From assembly GCA_963781665.1 (NCBI GenBank), contig CAWAGA010000002.1, positions 2,666,001 to 2,730,000 of the forward strand: a DNA stretch of 64,000 bases, read 5' to 3'. Shown piece after piece: positions 19,585 through 30,400 of the stretch (position 1 is the stretch's first letter; each line of letters opens with the position of its first letter). The notes beneath the pieces were generated by a model that saw only the letters and a list, made by a program, of their open reading frames with translations, made no database searches and was not told the DNA's origin. A program made the translations under genes and the position numbers. The stretch is from JAJYIW01 sp963781665. GTDB taxonomy: Bacteria; Chloroflexota; Anaerolineae; Anaerolineales; Anaerolineaceae.

Positions 19585-22500
19585 GTGAAAAAACAAATGC
19601 AATGGCGCATATTCTCTCTCTTTATCATCCTCAGTATGCTGTTGAGTGTTACAGGAGGTACCAATAGTGTCGTAATTGCGGCTGACATTGCAGAGACGAT
19701 AACCTATCTCGGAAGCCTGGGTGCGGCGGTATCGAAAACATCGGGCACCGACCTGGTAGTTAATACGACCTCATTGGTTAACACGGGTGATGACATCATT
19801 ATCGTCTATATTTCCGACCCAAATTCCAACCTGGTTCTCAGTGTGGCCGACCAGGCAGGAAATTCATACGATCAGGTTGGCATGGTAATCAATTCCGGCC
19901 AGCTGCGTACGTATGTTTTAGCCGCCTACGACGTCAACTCGATGCCTTCCGGCAGCACCATCACCATAACCGGTAGTGTTACCGTTACTGCCCGGGCTGC
20001 GGTGGTCGGGTTGTTCCACGGCCTGGCCAACAGCAATCCGCTTGACCAGACTCAAACGGGATACGGGACTGGTGCAGCCCCATCGTCAGGGGCAAGCCCT
20101 ACGACCACCCAGGCAGGTGAGCTATTAATCGGAGCTGTTGGAACCGAGGGACCTGATGGTGATGCCGCCGGTACTTGGGGCGGCTCCTTCTCAAATGGTC
20201 CGCGCCTGGGTACTACCGGTGGGGCAGACGATACGAATATAACCGCATCCATGGGTTTCCGTATCGTTTCAGAAACGGGGTCGTTCACCGCCTCAAAAAG
20301 TGGGATCACCGGGCGTGATTGGGGAGCCATCCTGGCTACTTTCAAAGCTGGCACCGCCGGAACCCAACCCGAAATAGCCATCATGGGGACGCCGTTGAGT
20401 GCTTTCAACAGCATGCCAGGCTCAATCTCTGCGGAGCAAATCTACACTGTATCCGGAAGTAACCTGACGGATGCCATTACGATCACCGCCCCGGTCGATT
20501 TCGAGATTTCTCTCAGCAGCGGGACCGGTTTTGCATCCAACCTGGAACTGTCTCCCGCAGGCGGTATGGTGGCAGCCACGCCAATCTACGTTCGTTTCAA
20601 TCGTGCATCAGAGGGTACATCCACCGGTAATATTACCCATTCAAGCAGCGAGGCCACCACTCGCAATATCCCGGTCAGCGGAACGTCAGCGCCGATATCG
20701 CCGGTATCCTTTAATATATTGCTTGGCCGGCCGGAAGATATGTCTGTGACGGCGAATATTATCCCTGACCAGGATGTTGAATTTTATATCGAGCGTGGCA
20801 CGTCTTCTGGGGTATATACCGTCCAGACCCAAACGTATTCAGGTACATCTGGTGAACCCATCGAATTCGTCATCGGTAATCTGGCAGCCAATACCCGCTA
20901 CTATTACCGAATAGTTTACCGCAAGGCGGGGACGCCTGATTGGAACCAGGGGGCAGAACACTCTTTCATTACCCAGAGACCTGCAGATGCCAATTTTACT
21001 TTCACCGTAACCAGTGATAACCACCTGGGCCAGTATGGAGGGCAAACAGCTGACGAATTATCGCTTTGGCAGGTAACGCTGCAAAACATACTCTCTGACC
21101 ACCCAGATTTCCACATCGATACGGGGGATACTTTCCCGATGGATCCTTCGCCGCTCGGCACCGGAATGACCGAAACGGAAGCCAAAGCAGCCTATTATTT
21201 TGACCGACCCTACCTGGCTGCAATTACGGATTCGATCCCCTATTTTCAAGTCCTGGGCAACCACGAAAATGAAGAAGGCTGGAATTTCGACGATGTCTTT
21301 ACTTCTCCTGATCAATCCCTGGCTCGGGTTGGAATGAAATATCGGAAGCTTTACTACCCCAACCCAATTCCGGATTCCTTTTATTCCGGAAATACCGACA
21401 CTTCGTATGGGGTGATCGGTGATGATGCTTTCCAGGAAGATTATTGGGCCTGGGAATGGGGTGATGCCTTATTTGTTGTGATCGATCCCTTCCACTATTC
21501 GCTGGCCTGGTCGTCAGAAGGAGATTCTTACGGCGGAGAAGGGCAAGACAGCGAAATCCAGGGTACACGCTGGGATTGGAGCCTGGGCATCCAGCAGTAC
21601 CAGTGGTTCAAGTCGGTCCTCGAGAACAGCCAGGCTAAATACAAGTTTGTCTTCGCTCACCAGGTGGCTGGCGGAGCGAGTGTCTATGGGCGGGGCGGTC
21701 AGAGTGCATCGCCTTACTTCGAGTGGGGCGGTAAGAACACGGACGGTACCTGGGCTTTTGATATTCACAGGCCGGCTGAGGATGGATGGACCCTGCCTAT
21801 TCACCAGCTGATGGTCGAGAACGGCGTAAGTATTTTCTTCCACGGGCATGACCATGACTACGCCCGTGAGGAAGTGGACGGTATTGTCTATTTGGAATGC
21901 CCAAAACCGGATGATGCCGGCTATACCTGGCAGCCCTATTCTTATGGCCATAATGAGGACCTATATCCGGATGCCATCGAGGAGATCGAAAACTCAGGAT
22001 ATCTCAGGGTCAGCGTTTCTCCAAGCGAGGCGACAGTCGAATACGTGCGGTCCTACCTGCCCGGAGACGGCACAAACGGAATTATCGCCGATACAGTCAC
22101 CATTCCAGGGACCACGCCTACCAGTTACCAGCTGATAGTGGATAAAACCGGGCCAGGTTCAGGCTCAGTGGCGAGCAGCCCGGCTGGTATTGCTTGCGGC
22201 GCTACCTGCTCAGCTGGCTTAAGTTCAGGCGTGCTCGTGATGTTGACTGCCACCCCTGAAGGCAGTTCCACATTCGAAGGCTGGGATGGTGATTGCAGCG
22301 GTACCGGTACCTGCCAGCTGACCATGAACAGGGCTCATGTGGTCAAAGCCAATTTCTCTGCCCCGGGCACAACTTATTCCCTGACGGTGAATGCGGGCAG
22401 CAACGGCTCAGTTACTCCTACTGGCACCACTACCCGGAATGCGGGGGATGTGGTCGCTATTACAGCCATTCCCAACTCCGGCTACCATTTCGTGAACTGG

Positions 22501-23325
22501 ACCGGAAATTGGGGCATGATTGCGCACACAACAGGAGCTTCGACGTCGATCTTGATGAATGGGAGCTACACCATCACCGCCAACTTCGCTGCCAATACCA
22601 GCACCTCGTATTCGTTGACAGTCAACTCGACCAGCGGCGGTATGGTAACAGCGCCAACGAGCTCACCGGGCAGCTTAACTTCAGGGAGTATTGTTACTCT
22701 GACCGCTGCAGCGAATCCCGGTTACCACTTTGTAAATTGGACTGGCTTGATCAACACGGTCGCTGATACCAAATCTGACTCGACAACCGTCGTGATGAAT
22801 GGAAACTATGTCGTCAGGGCCAACTTTTTGCCGGATTCCACCACCACTTTTACCCTGACGACAATCACTGATCCCCCGGGCGCTGGAACAATCACCCCGG
22901 CTGCGGGAGACCACACTTACACCGAAGGGATTGTGGTCGAGGTCACGGCTTTTCCAACCAGTGGTTACCTGTTCGACCGCTGGAGCGGCGCCTGCAGCGG
23001 CTCGAGCAGCTGCTCGGTGACCATGGATGGTGATAAGACTGTCACGGCGAACTTTGTGCCTGACGTCAGCACAATCCTGGGTGATGTCAATGGGGACGGT
23101 GTGGTGAATTCCACCGATGCTCTGATCGTCCTGTCTGGGGATGCCGGCATCAATGTTATCCAGTTCTGCCCTATGAATTGCGGGGATGTCAATGACGACG
23201 GTCAGGTAAATTCCACTGACGCATTGATCATCCTATCCTTTGACGCCGGCATGAGCGTCCCATATCCAGTGGGCAGCCCGGGTTGCCCTGTGAGTGTGAC
23301 CCCTTGTCCGGGATGTATTCCCTGA
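19585..23325 (+). CDS. Large dockerin-bearing secreted metallophosphoesterase
   Basis: 1,246 residues from a GTG start, 44 bases after the previous gene. Domains: signal peptide (1-33); YIGDIG-type module (39-256); an Ig-like module of the kind found as ITITGTPL...FSVSG repeats (262-370); PAP-type Fn3 domain (374-466); metallophosphoesterase (470-845) with D478/H480, D515, N559/H560, H692 and H755/H757; four bacterial repeats (848-1150); dockerin (1166-1225); Cys-rich tail. It differs from its neighbours in carrying two modules before the phosphatase unit. The catalytic site is complete. It is probably co-transcribed with the flanking dockerin genes. Confidence 0.9.
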   Translation: MKKQMQWRIFSLFIILSMLLSVTGGTNSVVIAADIAETITYLGSLGAAVSKTSGTDLVVNTTSLVNTGDDIIIVYISDPNSNLVLSVADQAGNSYDQVGMVINSGQLRTYVLAAYDVNSMPSGSTITITGSVTVTARAAVVGLFHGLANSNPLDQTQTGYGTGAAPSSGASPTTTQAGELLIGAVGTEGPDGDAAGTWGGSFSNGPRLGTTGGADDTNITASMGFRIVSETGSFTASKSGITGRDWGAILATFKAGTAGTQPEIAIMGTPLSAFNSMPGSISAEQIYTVSGSNLTDAITITAPVDFEISLSSGTGFASNLELSPAGGMVAATPIYVRFNRASEGTSTGNITHSSSEATTRNIPVSGTSAPISPVSFNILLGRPEDMSVTANIIPDQDVEFYIERGTSSGVYTVQTQTYSGTSGEPIEFVIGNLAANTRYYYRIVYRKAGTPDWNQGAEHSFITQRPADANFTFTVTSDNHLGQYGGQTADELSLWQVTLQNILSDHPDFHIDTGDTFPMDPSPLGTGMTETEAKAAYYFDRPYLAAITDSIPYFQVLGNHENEEGWNFDDVFTSPDQSLARVGMKYRKLYYPNPIPDSFYSGNTDTSYGVIGDDAFQEDYWAWEWGDALFVVIDPFHYSLAWSSEGDSYGGEGQDSEIQGTRWDWSLGIQQYQWFKSVLENSQAKYKFVFAHQVAGGASVYGRGGQSASPYFEWGGKNTDGTWAFDIHRPAEDGWTLPIHQLMVENGVSIFFHGHDHDYAREEVDGIVYLECPKPDDAGYTWQPYSYGHNEDLYPDAIEEIENSGYLRVSVSPSEATVEYVRSYLPGDGTNGIIADTVTIPGTTPTSYQLIVDKTGPGSGSVASSPAGIACGATCSAGLSSGVLVMLTATPEGSSTFEGWDGDCSGTGTCQLTMNRAHVVKANFSAPGTTYSLTVNAGSNGSVTPTGTTTRNAGDVVAITAIPNSGYHFVNWTGNWGMIAHTTGASTSILMNGSYTITANFAANTSTSYSLTVNSTSGGMVTAPTSSPGSLTSGSIVTLTAAANPGYHFVNWTGLINTVADTKSDSTTVVMNGNYVVRANFLPDSTTTFTLTTITDPPGAGTITPAAGDHTYTEGIVVEVTAFPTSGYLFDRWSGACSGSSSCSVTMDGDKTVTANFVPDVSTILGDVNGDGVVNSTDALIVLSGDAGINVIQFCPMNCGDVNDDGQVNSTDALIILSFDAGMSVPYPVGSPGCPVSVTPCPGCIP
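23080..23259 (+). other. Dockerin module 2
   Basis: Loops at residues 1167-1178 and 1201-1212, both ending VNSTD. The second loop reads DVNDDG, a conservative variation. It is followed by the shared Cys tail CPVSVTPCPGC. Confidence 0.85.
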
Positions 23326-23366
23326 CAACTCACGATGAGTAAGGTTGGTTTTGAGGTGAGAGCGAT

Positions 23367-25358
23367 ATGAACAACCAGAAAAAAGCATATGTTTTCTCAT
23401 TTTTGGTGATTTTCAGCATCCTGCTCAGTATGGTAGGAATACCTGCCGAGCGCGTGGATGCGGCCACCACGATCACTTTCACGGCAGAGGAACTGCTGGG
23501 GAAGCCGGAAGACACCTCAATCACGATCAATATCGTGCCGGCCTCTACGATCGAATATCACTACCAGTATGGGCTCACCGCAGGGGCCAACACCTGGGCG
23601 ACAGGTAATGTCACAGCAACCAGCGGGCAGCCAAGTGAAGTGACTATCACGGGGTTAACTGCCAACACTCATTATTTCTACCGGATGCAATACCATCTAC
23701 CGGGGGAAACGGATTGGGTTGACCGGAGCGAACACTCTTTTTGGACCCAACGCGCCCCAGGCAGTACATTTTCCTTCACAGTCACCTCGGATTCGCACCA
23801 GAATTTCAATACTAATGAACAAAATGCAATGACCAATATATTGAACGAGCATCCAGATTTCAACATCGACCTGGGTGATACATTCTTGCTGGACGGCTCC
23901 GGTACTCAACCCGCAGTTAATACTAAGTACCTGGCATATCGCGAGCCACTGTATTTCGATAAAATCGGAAGCTCGGTCCCAATCTTTCTGGCGACTGGAA
24001 ATCACGAGGATGAAGAAGGTTGGAACCTGGACGATTCCTTTAGTCTTGCTCAAGCCAGCATCCAGGCTCGAAAGTTATATTATCCAACCCCAATAGACGA
24101 CGGGTTCTATTCAGGAAATACCGATATTCTACCAGCCATCGACACTGCGACCTATGGAGACCAGTTGCGTGAGGATTACTACGCCTGGACCTGGGGAGAT
24201 GCGCTTTTCGTGGTCATTGATGAGTTTCAATACACAATGCACAATCCATATGGCGCTATCGCCGGGGAAAGCGGGGACGATCCCAAAACCTGTGATTATT
24301 CAAATGATCCGAATTGCCAGTGGAACTGGACATTAGGGGAGGAGCAATACCAGTGGTTTAAGCAGACCCTGGAAAACAGCAATGCCAGGTACAAGTTCAT
24401 CTTTTCTCATAATATGCTTGGCGGGAAGCTTACAGTAGATGGAAGCAGCGCACCGGGTTATGTGCGCGGCGGCTGCGAAGGAGCGCCTTATTTCGAGTGG
24501 GGTGGAAAAAATGCTGACGGCACAGAGGGCTTCGCGGACCGGCGGAGCGCGATTTTCGGCGAGGACGCTGAACCTCTCCGCCAGTTGATGATGGATAACG
24601 GTGTCAGCGCCTATTTTCATGGGCACGATCACCAGTATGTATACGAGACCTGCGATGAAATGGTCTACCAGGAAGTGCCGTCGCCTGGCATGACCGGCGG
24701 TGGTTTCAGTGACTACGTTCAAGGCGACCACGGCACGTATAACACGGTCAAAATCCTGCCTAATTCAGGCCACCTGTTGATCACGGTCACGCCTTCGGTC
24801 GTAACTGTGGATTATATATCTTCATCTTCTACCAGCGGGACGGTGAATTATTCATATACGATCCTCCCTGGCGAAGCGCCAGAAACCCATACCTTGACGA
24901 CTTCAGTGGATCCGATTGAAGGGGGAACGGTCAATCCTTCAGCCGGTACGCACACTTATGATGAGGGTTCGGTTGTCGAAGTATCCGCTGCATCTAATCC
25001 TGGATTCGATTTTTATGGTTGGAGCGGCGATTGTTCAGGCACTGGTGATTGCTTCGTGACCATGGATGGAGATAAGGAAGTCATTGCGAATTTTATCTCT
25101 GACACTCTCCTGGGTGACGTCAACGGCGACGGCATTGTCAATTCAACGGATGCCCTGATCATCCTGTCTGGTGATGTAGGCATCCCTATCACACAGTTCT
25201 GCCCCGCCCGGTGTGGGGATGTCAACGGAGACAGTCTGGTGAATTCCACGGATGCATTGATCATCCTGTCGTTCGATGTTGGCATGAGCGTCCCATTCCC
25301 GGTAGGACAGCCCGGCTGTCCGGCCAGCGTAACTCCCTGTCGGGGATGCACACCGTGA
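23367..25358 (+). CDS. Dockerin-bearing secreted metallophosphoesterase
   Basis: 663 residues, ATG start, 41 bases after the previous gene. Domains: signal peptide (1-32); PAP-type Fn3 domain (34-130); metallophosphoesterase (134-500) with D142/H144, D171, N212/H213, H348 and H420/H422; one bacterial repeat (506-577); dockerin (583-642) with loops D584-D595 and D618-D629; Cys tail CPASVTPCRGC. It has an extra Cys pair inside the catalytic domain (C309, C317) and C370/C429, suggesting disulfides in an extracellular enzyme. It is very close in its first 135 residues to the next gene, so the pair arose by tandem duplication. Confidence 0.92.
   Translation: MNNQKKAYVFSFLVIFSILLSMVGIPAERVDAATTITFTAEELLGKPEDTSITINIVPASTIEYHYQYGLTAGANTWATGNVTATSGQPSEVTITGLTANTHYFYRMQYHLPGETDWVDRSEHSFWTQRAPGSTFSFTVTSDSHQNFNTNEQNAMTNILNEHPDFNIDLGDTFLLDGSGTQPAVNTKYLAYREPLYFDKIGSSVPIFLATGNHEDEEGWNLDDSFSLAQASIQARKLYYPTPIDDGFYSGNTDILPAIDTATYGDQLREDYYAWTWGDALFVVIDEFQYTMHNPYGAIAGESGDDPKTCDYSNDPNCQWNWTLGEEQYQWFKQTLENSNARYKFIFSHNMLGGKLTVDGSSAPGYVRGGCEGAPYFEWGGKNADGTEGFADRRSAIFGEDAEPLRQLMMDNGVSAYFHGHDHQYVYETCDEMVYQEVPSPGMTGGGFSDYVQGDHGTYNTVKILPNSGHLLITVTPSVVTVDYISSSSTSGTVNYSYTILPGEAPETHTLTTSVDPIEGGTVNPSAGTHTYDEGSVVEVSAASNPGFDFYGWSGDCSGTGDCFVTMDGDKEVIANFISDTLLGDVNGDGIVNSTDALIILSGDVGIPITQFCPARCGDVNGDSLVNSTDALIILSFDVGMSVPFPVGQPGCPASVTPCRGCTP
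25113..25292 (+). other. Dockerin module 3
   Basis: Canonical two-loop dockerin with NSTD at both loop ends and a CPARCG linker. It is nearly the same length and spacing as the other three in this operon. Confidence 0.85.
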
Positions 25359-25403
25359 CGGATATGCACTCAAATAATGATTTGGACTTGAGGTGAAAGT
25401 GCT

Positions 25404-27338
25404 ATGAGCCACCAAAGAAAACCATTCACAATCTCTCTCTTAATAGCCTTCAGCATTCTATTCAGCATGGTGGGAATGCCTGCCATGCGTGTGAATGCGG
25501 CTACCACGATCACCTTCACTGGAGAGGAGCTGCTCGGTAAGCCGGAAGATACTTCAATCACGATTAATATCGTACCGGACTCAACCATCGAGTACCACTA
25601 TCAATACGGGCTCTCCGCCGGAGCCAACACCTGGTCTACCGATAATGTCACTGCTGCCGGTGGACAACCAAGTGAAGTAACCATCAGCGAATTAACTGCC
25701 AATACGCATTATTTCTACCGGATGCAATACCATTTACCCGGGGAATTAGATTGGATCGACCGGAGCGAACACTCTTTCTGGACCCAACGCGCTCCAGGCA
25801 GCACTTTTTCCTTCACGATCATTTCCGATTCGCACGCCATGTATAACGCGCAATATCAACAGGCAGTCTCGGATATTATTTCAGACCACCCTGATTTTCA
25901 TCTTGACCTCGGTGACACGTTTATGACGGATGGTGACACGAACCAGAACCAGGTCAATCAAGAGTACCTGGTTCAACGCAGTCTATTGTATATCGGCGGT
26001 ATTGGTCAGGCATCCCCAATTTTCCTGGCGTCCGGGAATCATGAGAACGAAGAGGGTTGGAATTTGGATGATACCTTCAGCATCGCCCAGGCAAGCATTC
26101 AGGCCAGAAAGTTGTTCTATCCAACCCCAATTGAAGACGGATTTTATTCGGGGAACACTGATCTTCTGGCAGCCATCGATGTTGGCATTTATAGGGACCA
26201 GAACCGTGAGGATTATTACGCCTGGGAGTGGGGGGATGCACTCTTCGTTGTCTTTGACCCTTTCCAGTACACGATGGCTAATCCCTATGGAGCTACTGCT
26301 GGAGAAAGCAGCGACGATCCTGCCAGCGGCGACCGCTGGAATTGGAGTTTTGGGCTTGAACAATACAACTGGCTCAAGCAAACGCTTCAAAACAGCAACG
26401 CTAAATATAAATTTATGTTTGCCCATCATATGCTTGGGGGCACACAGAATTATGTTCGGGGAGGTGCCGTGCCAGCCCACATGTTTGAATGGGGAGGATA
26501 TGAAGCGGATGAAACAACCTGGGGATTCGATACAAAACGTCCTACATTTGGATATGGTCCAATTCGCCAGTTGATGATCGACTACGGCGTCAGCGCTTTC
26601 TTCCATGGTCACGATCACCAGTATGCCTATGAGCTTCGCGATGGAATTGTCTACCTGAGTATGCCTCGGCCCAGTACAGGTCTTGATTTTAACTACTACA
26701 GTGAATCGAACCAATATACCGAGAGGGTCCTTGCCAGCCCGGGTTACCTCCGGGTGACGGTCGCGCCAGATCAAACCACAGCCGAATATGTTACTTCAAG
26801 CAACTCATCTGGTGCTGTCCAGCATTCCTTCACCATTGCGCCAAATTCTCCTGCTGAAACTTATAACTTATCCATGGAAGTCAATCCAGCGGATAGCGGA
26901 ACAACCATCCCAGGAGTTGGGTCCCATTCTTACCCCGAAGGCAGCCTGGTCGATATCTCAGCCGCAGCAAATACAGGCTTTGTGTTCGATCATTGGGATG
27001 GGGATGTGGCTGACCCCAACTCTTCCAGCACCACGGTGACGATAACTGCCGATACCAGCGTCACTGCCTACTTTGTTCCAACCACTTTTTTGGGCGATGT
27101 AAACGGCGACGGCCTGGTGAATTCCACCGATGCCCTGATCGTGCTTTCCGGCGATGCGGGCATCGATATTACCCAGTTTTGTCCCGCCAACTGCGGGGAC
27201 GTCAATTCGGATGGAGCTGTCAATTCCACAGATGCATTGATCATTTTATCTTACGATGCAGGCATGTCTATCCCGTACCTATTGGAACAGCCGGGATGCC
27301 CGGCCAATGTAACCCCATGCGCGGGCTGCAATCCTTGA
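25404..27338 (+). CDS. Dockerin-bearing secreted metallophosphoesterase
   Basis: 644 residues, ATG start, 45 bases after the previous gene. Domains: signal peptide (1-32); PAP-type Fn3 domain (34-130); metallophosphoesterase (134-480) with D142/H144, D171, N212/H213, H341 and H403/H405; one bacterial repeat (486-557); dockerin (564-623) with loops D565-D576 and D599-D610; Cys tail CPANVTPCAGC. The catalytic residues are complete. It is the last dockerin enzyme before the cohesin scaffold and the tandem paralogue of the gene at 23367. Confidence 0.92.
   Translation: MSHQRKPFTISLLIAFSILFSMVGMPAMRVNAATTITFTGEELLGKPEDTSITINIVPDSTIEYHYQYGLSAGANTWSTDNVTAAGGQPSEVTISELTANTHYFYRMQYHLPGELDWIDRSEHSFWTQRAPGSTFSFTIISDSHAMYNAQYQQAVSDIISDHPDFHLDLGDTFMTDGDTNQNQVNQEYLVQRSLLYIGGIGQASPIFLASGNHENEEGWNLDDTFSIAQASIQARKLFYPTPIEDGFYSGNTDLLAAIDVGIYRDQNREDYYAWEWGDALFVVFDPFQYTMANPYGATAGESSDDPASGDRWNWSFGLEQYNWLKQTLQNSNAKYKFMFAHHMLGGTQNYVRGGAVPAHMFEWGGYEADETTWGFDTKRPTFGYGPIRQLMIDYGVSAFFHGHDHQYAYELRDGIVYLSMPRPSTGLDFNYYSESNQYTERVLASPGYLRVTVAPDQTTAEYVTSSNSSGAVQHSFTIAPNSPAETYNLSMEVNPADSGTTIPGVGSHSYPEGSLVDISAAANTGFVFDHWDGDVADPNSSSTTVTITADTSVTAYFVPTTFLGDVNGDGLVNSTDALIVLSGDAGIDITQFCPANCGDVNSDGAVNSTDALIILSYDAGMSIPYLLEQPGCPANVTPCAGCNP
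27093..27272 (+). other. Dockerin module 4
   Basis: Loops D565-D576 and D599-D610 (second reads DVNSDG), both ending VNSTD, with a CPANCG linker and the shared Cys tail. Confidence 0.85.
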
Positions 27339-27416
27339 ACGATGAGTGTACCCATGCAAAGCTCATCTGAGAACTAAAGGACTTTTTGTGAAACCAGTCG
27401 ATCGAGGAGACAGAAC

Positions 27417-30400
27417 ATGAAATCAAAAACAGGTATGAAAATTTTGAATGTGTGCGTCATCATCTTTTTGGTATTCGGTACCTTGATGATTGGAACAACA
27501 CCCGTTTCTGCTGACCTGAGTGGAAGTGCGTCGTCATCGGCGACCCCATCCGACGCCACACCAACAGTCGGAGACCAGATCACAGTGACCATCAACATAG
27601 ACATGTCTGGCGTCGCTTCACCGGATGATGCCCTGGGCGGCTTTACAGGATCCCTGGATTGGGACCCGGCTGTGCTTGCTTACAATACTGATTCTGGTAT
27701 ACTGGCTGGTTTCACAGGAAATGTAGTTGCTACAGATTCTGGCGCTGGCCATATCACCTTCAACGGCATAAAAACAACCGGTACCACAGGAAACACCATA
27801 ATCCTGACGATCACCTTCGACGTTGCAGGGCCAGGCACCAGTGCGCTTGATCTGGAGTACTCGGCTATGGCAGCTGCAAGCACATTTACCAATCTGCTGC
27901 TGGTGCTCACGGTCAATGGCGGCTCGGTGACCGCAGTTGTTCCGACTTTAGCCTACATTGGTGATATTGGTAGTATCACTGCTAATGTGGCTGGTACTTC
28001 TTTACAGATCCCCGTAGGGGTTGAAGGTGCGGCCTCAGGTAATACGATCCTTGTTGGATTTGCTTCACGGGGGGCAACCACATACAATGAACCTACAGTT
28101 ACAAATTCGGGGGGAAATATATACCATCTTGCTACATTTGCGGTTACCTATCAGCATGGGCGATCGTACCTCTTCTATGCCCATGTTGATCATACATTGA
28201 TTAATGGTAACTCGATTACTATCACAACCTCATCGGTTGCAAGCCGGGTGGCTGTTGCCAGCTTATTCAGTGGATTGCTTGATGTCGATCCGCTTGATCA
28301 AAAACTTGCCAATCCGACCGGCACGAGCACAACTGCCCAAGGGAACAATATCAGCGTAGGTCCGACCGCCACCACTGTACAGGCTGATGAGCTCCTCATT
28401 GGATTAATTGGAACTGAAGAAGCGACGGACGCTGGTGTTGGGACCTGGCTTAATGAATTCATCGCCGGGCCACAGGTGAAAACATCTGGGGCTACAAATG
28501 AATGGCGGGTATCCATGGGTTACAAAATCGTCTCATCTATTGGTGAATATACCGCCGCAAAAACAGTAACAAACAACCCTTATTGGGCAGCTAATATCGC
28601 TACCTTCAAAGCAGGTGCTGCAATTCCTAATGAACCTCCTGAGGTGAGTGACATTCCTGATCAAACGATTGTCGAAGGCGGTTCGTTTGCCACCATCAAC
28701 CTGGATAACTACGTTACCGATCCTGATAACAGCGATTCAGAAATCGTCTGGACCTACAGCGGAAACACGGATCTCAGTGTGAGTATTACAAGCCGTGTGG
28801 CTACTATCACAATACCTGGAGCAGATTGGAATGGCTCGGAAATCATCACCTTCAAGGCAACTGACCCGTTAGGTCGATTTGATGATGACAGCGCAACCTT
28901 CACAGTAACTTCAGTAAACGATCCTCCTGTTGCAGTCGATGACGTCGCTGAAACTGCTATAGATACGCAGGTCAATATTGCAATCCTTGGTAACGATACT
29001 GATATTGATGGTGATACATTGGTTGTGACTGCTGTCTCAGATCCGCCCCATGGCACGGCGGCGATTAAGGGGGATAATACGGTCGATTACACCCCCGACA
29101 GCGGTTACACCGGCTCGGACAGTTTCACTTACGACATTAGTGATGGTCATGGTGGGACAAATTCGGCGACAGTCAATGTGACCATTAATGCTCTTAGCCC
29201 TCTCGGCCTGGATGGTGCGATTTCAACAGTCACTGCAACAACGACAACAGGCAACAGTATCAACGTCACGCACACTACCGGCACAGGTACAAACCGGTTG
29301 ATGTTGGTAGGTATAACAGCTAACGGCGGAACAGGTACGCTAACCGTTTCTTCGGTGACTTTCACACCTGATGGTGGATTAGCCACAAACCTAAACGAGA
29401 TTGGAAATGTTGCTAATCAAGGGCGGCGGGTTGCGATCTGGGGTTTGGTTAACCCAACGAGTGGGCAACATGGAACAGTGGTAATAACCTTTTCAGCCAA
29501 TGTATCCTATGGTCTCTTCGTCGGCGTAGCTAACTTTGCAGGGGTTGACGCAGATGATCCATTTGAGGCGTTTAGTTCTGCTACAGGAGATTCTGGAAAC
29601 CCGACGGTGGACCTGTCAGAGCTCGATGGCGACGAGCTTGTATTCGATAATGTTTTTATTGGCGCTGCTACTCCTCCAGGACTGACTGTTGGTGCAGGCC
29701 AGACCGAGTTGTGGAATGCTCGTAGTGGTACTTCTTCTACAAACGACCGGATGCGCGGTGCGGCCAGTATTGAGGAAGCCTCCAGCAGTTCAGTTACGAT
29801 GAGCTGGACGGCGTCCGATACCGGCTACTGGGCGATCGGGGCCGTACCCATCAACCCAGCGGCTGTTGGGCCGACCCATACGCTGACGGCGGATGTAACC
29901 CCAAGCAGCGAATACGGCAGCATCACCGGCGTCTCTAACCCATATGCAGAGGGGGCTACCGCCAGCATTACAGCAGTTGCCAACCCCGGATATCGCTTTG
30001 TCCAATGGACAGCAGGTGACTGCCTGGGCAGCACCAACCCGCTCTGCAATGTGATCATGAGCAGCGATAAGTCGGTCACTGCTGACTTTGAGGTGATTCC
30101 TACCTACAATTTGACCATGGCAGTGGATCCCGGCATCGGCGGGACGACGGTTCCGGCAGTTGGGGTGCACAACTACCTTGAAAATACGGTGGTTAACATC
30201 AGTGCCTCGCCGGCAGCTGGATATGCGTTCGACCACTGGACGGCGGGGGTGGCTGATCCAAATGCCGCCAGCACCACAGTAACCATGAATACTGCCAAGA
30301 CCATCACGGCTTACTTCACCTTAATCCCCACATATACCTTGACAGCCGGCAATGACGGGCACGGCTCGGTCACCCTAAATCCTTCCGGCGGCACCTACCT

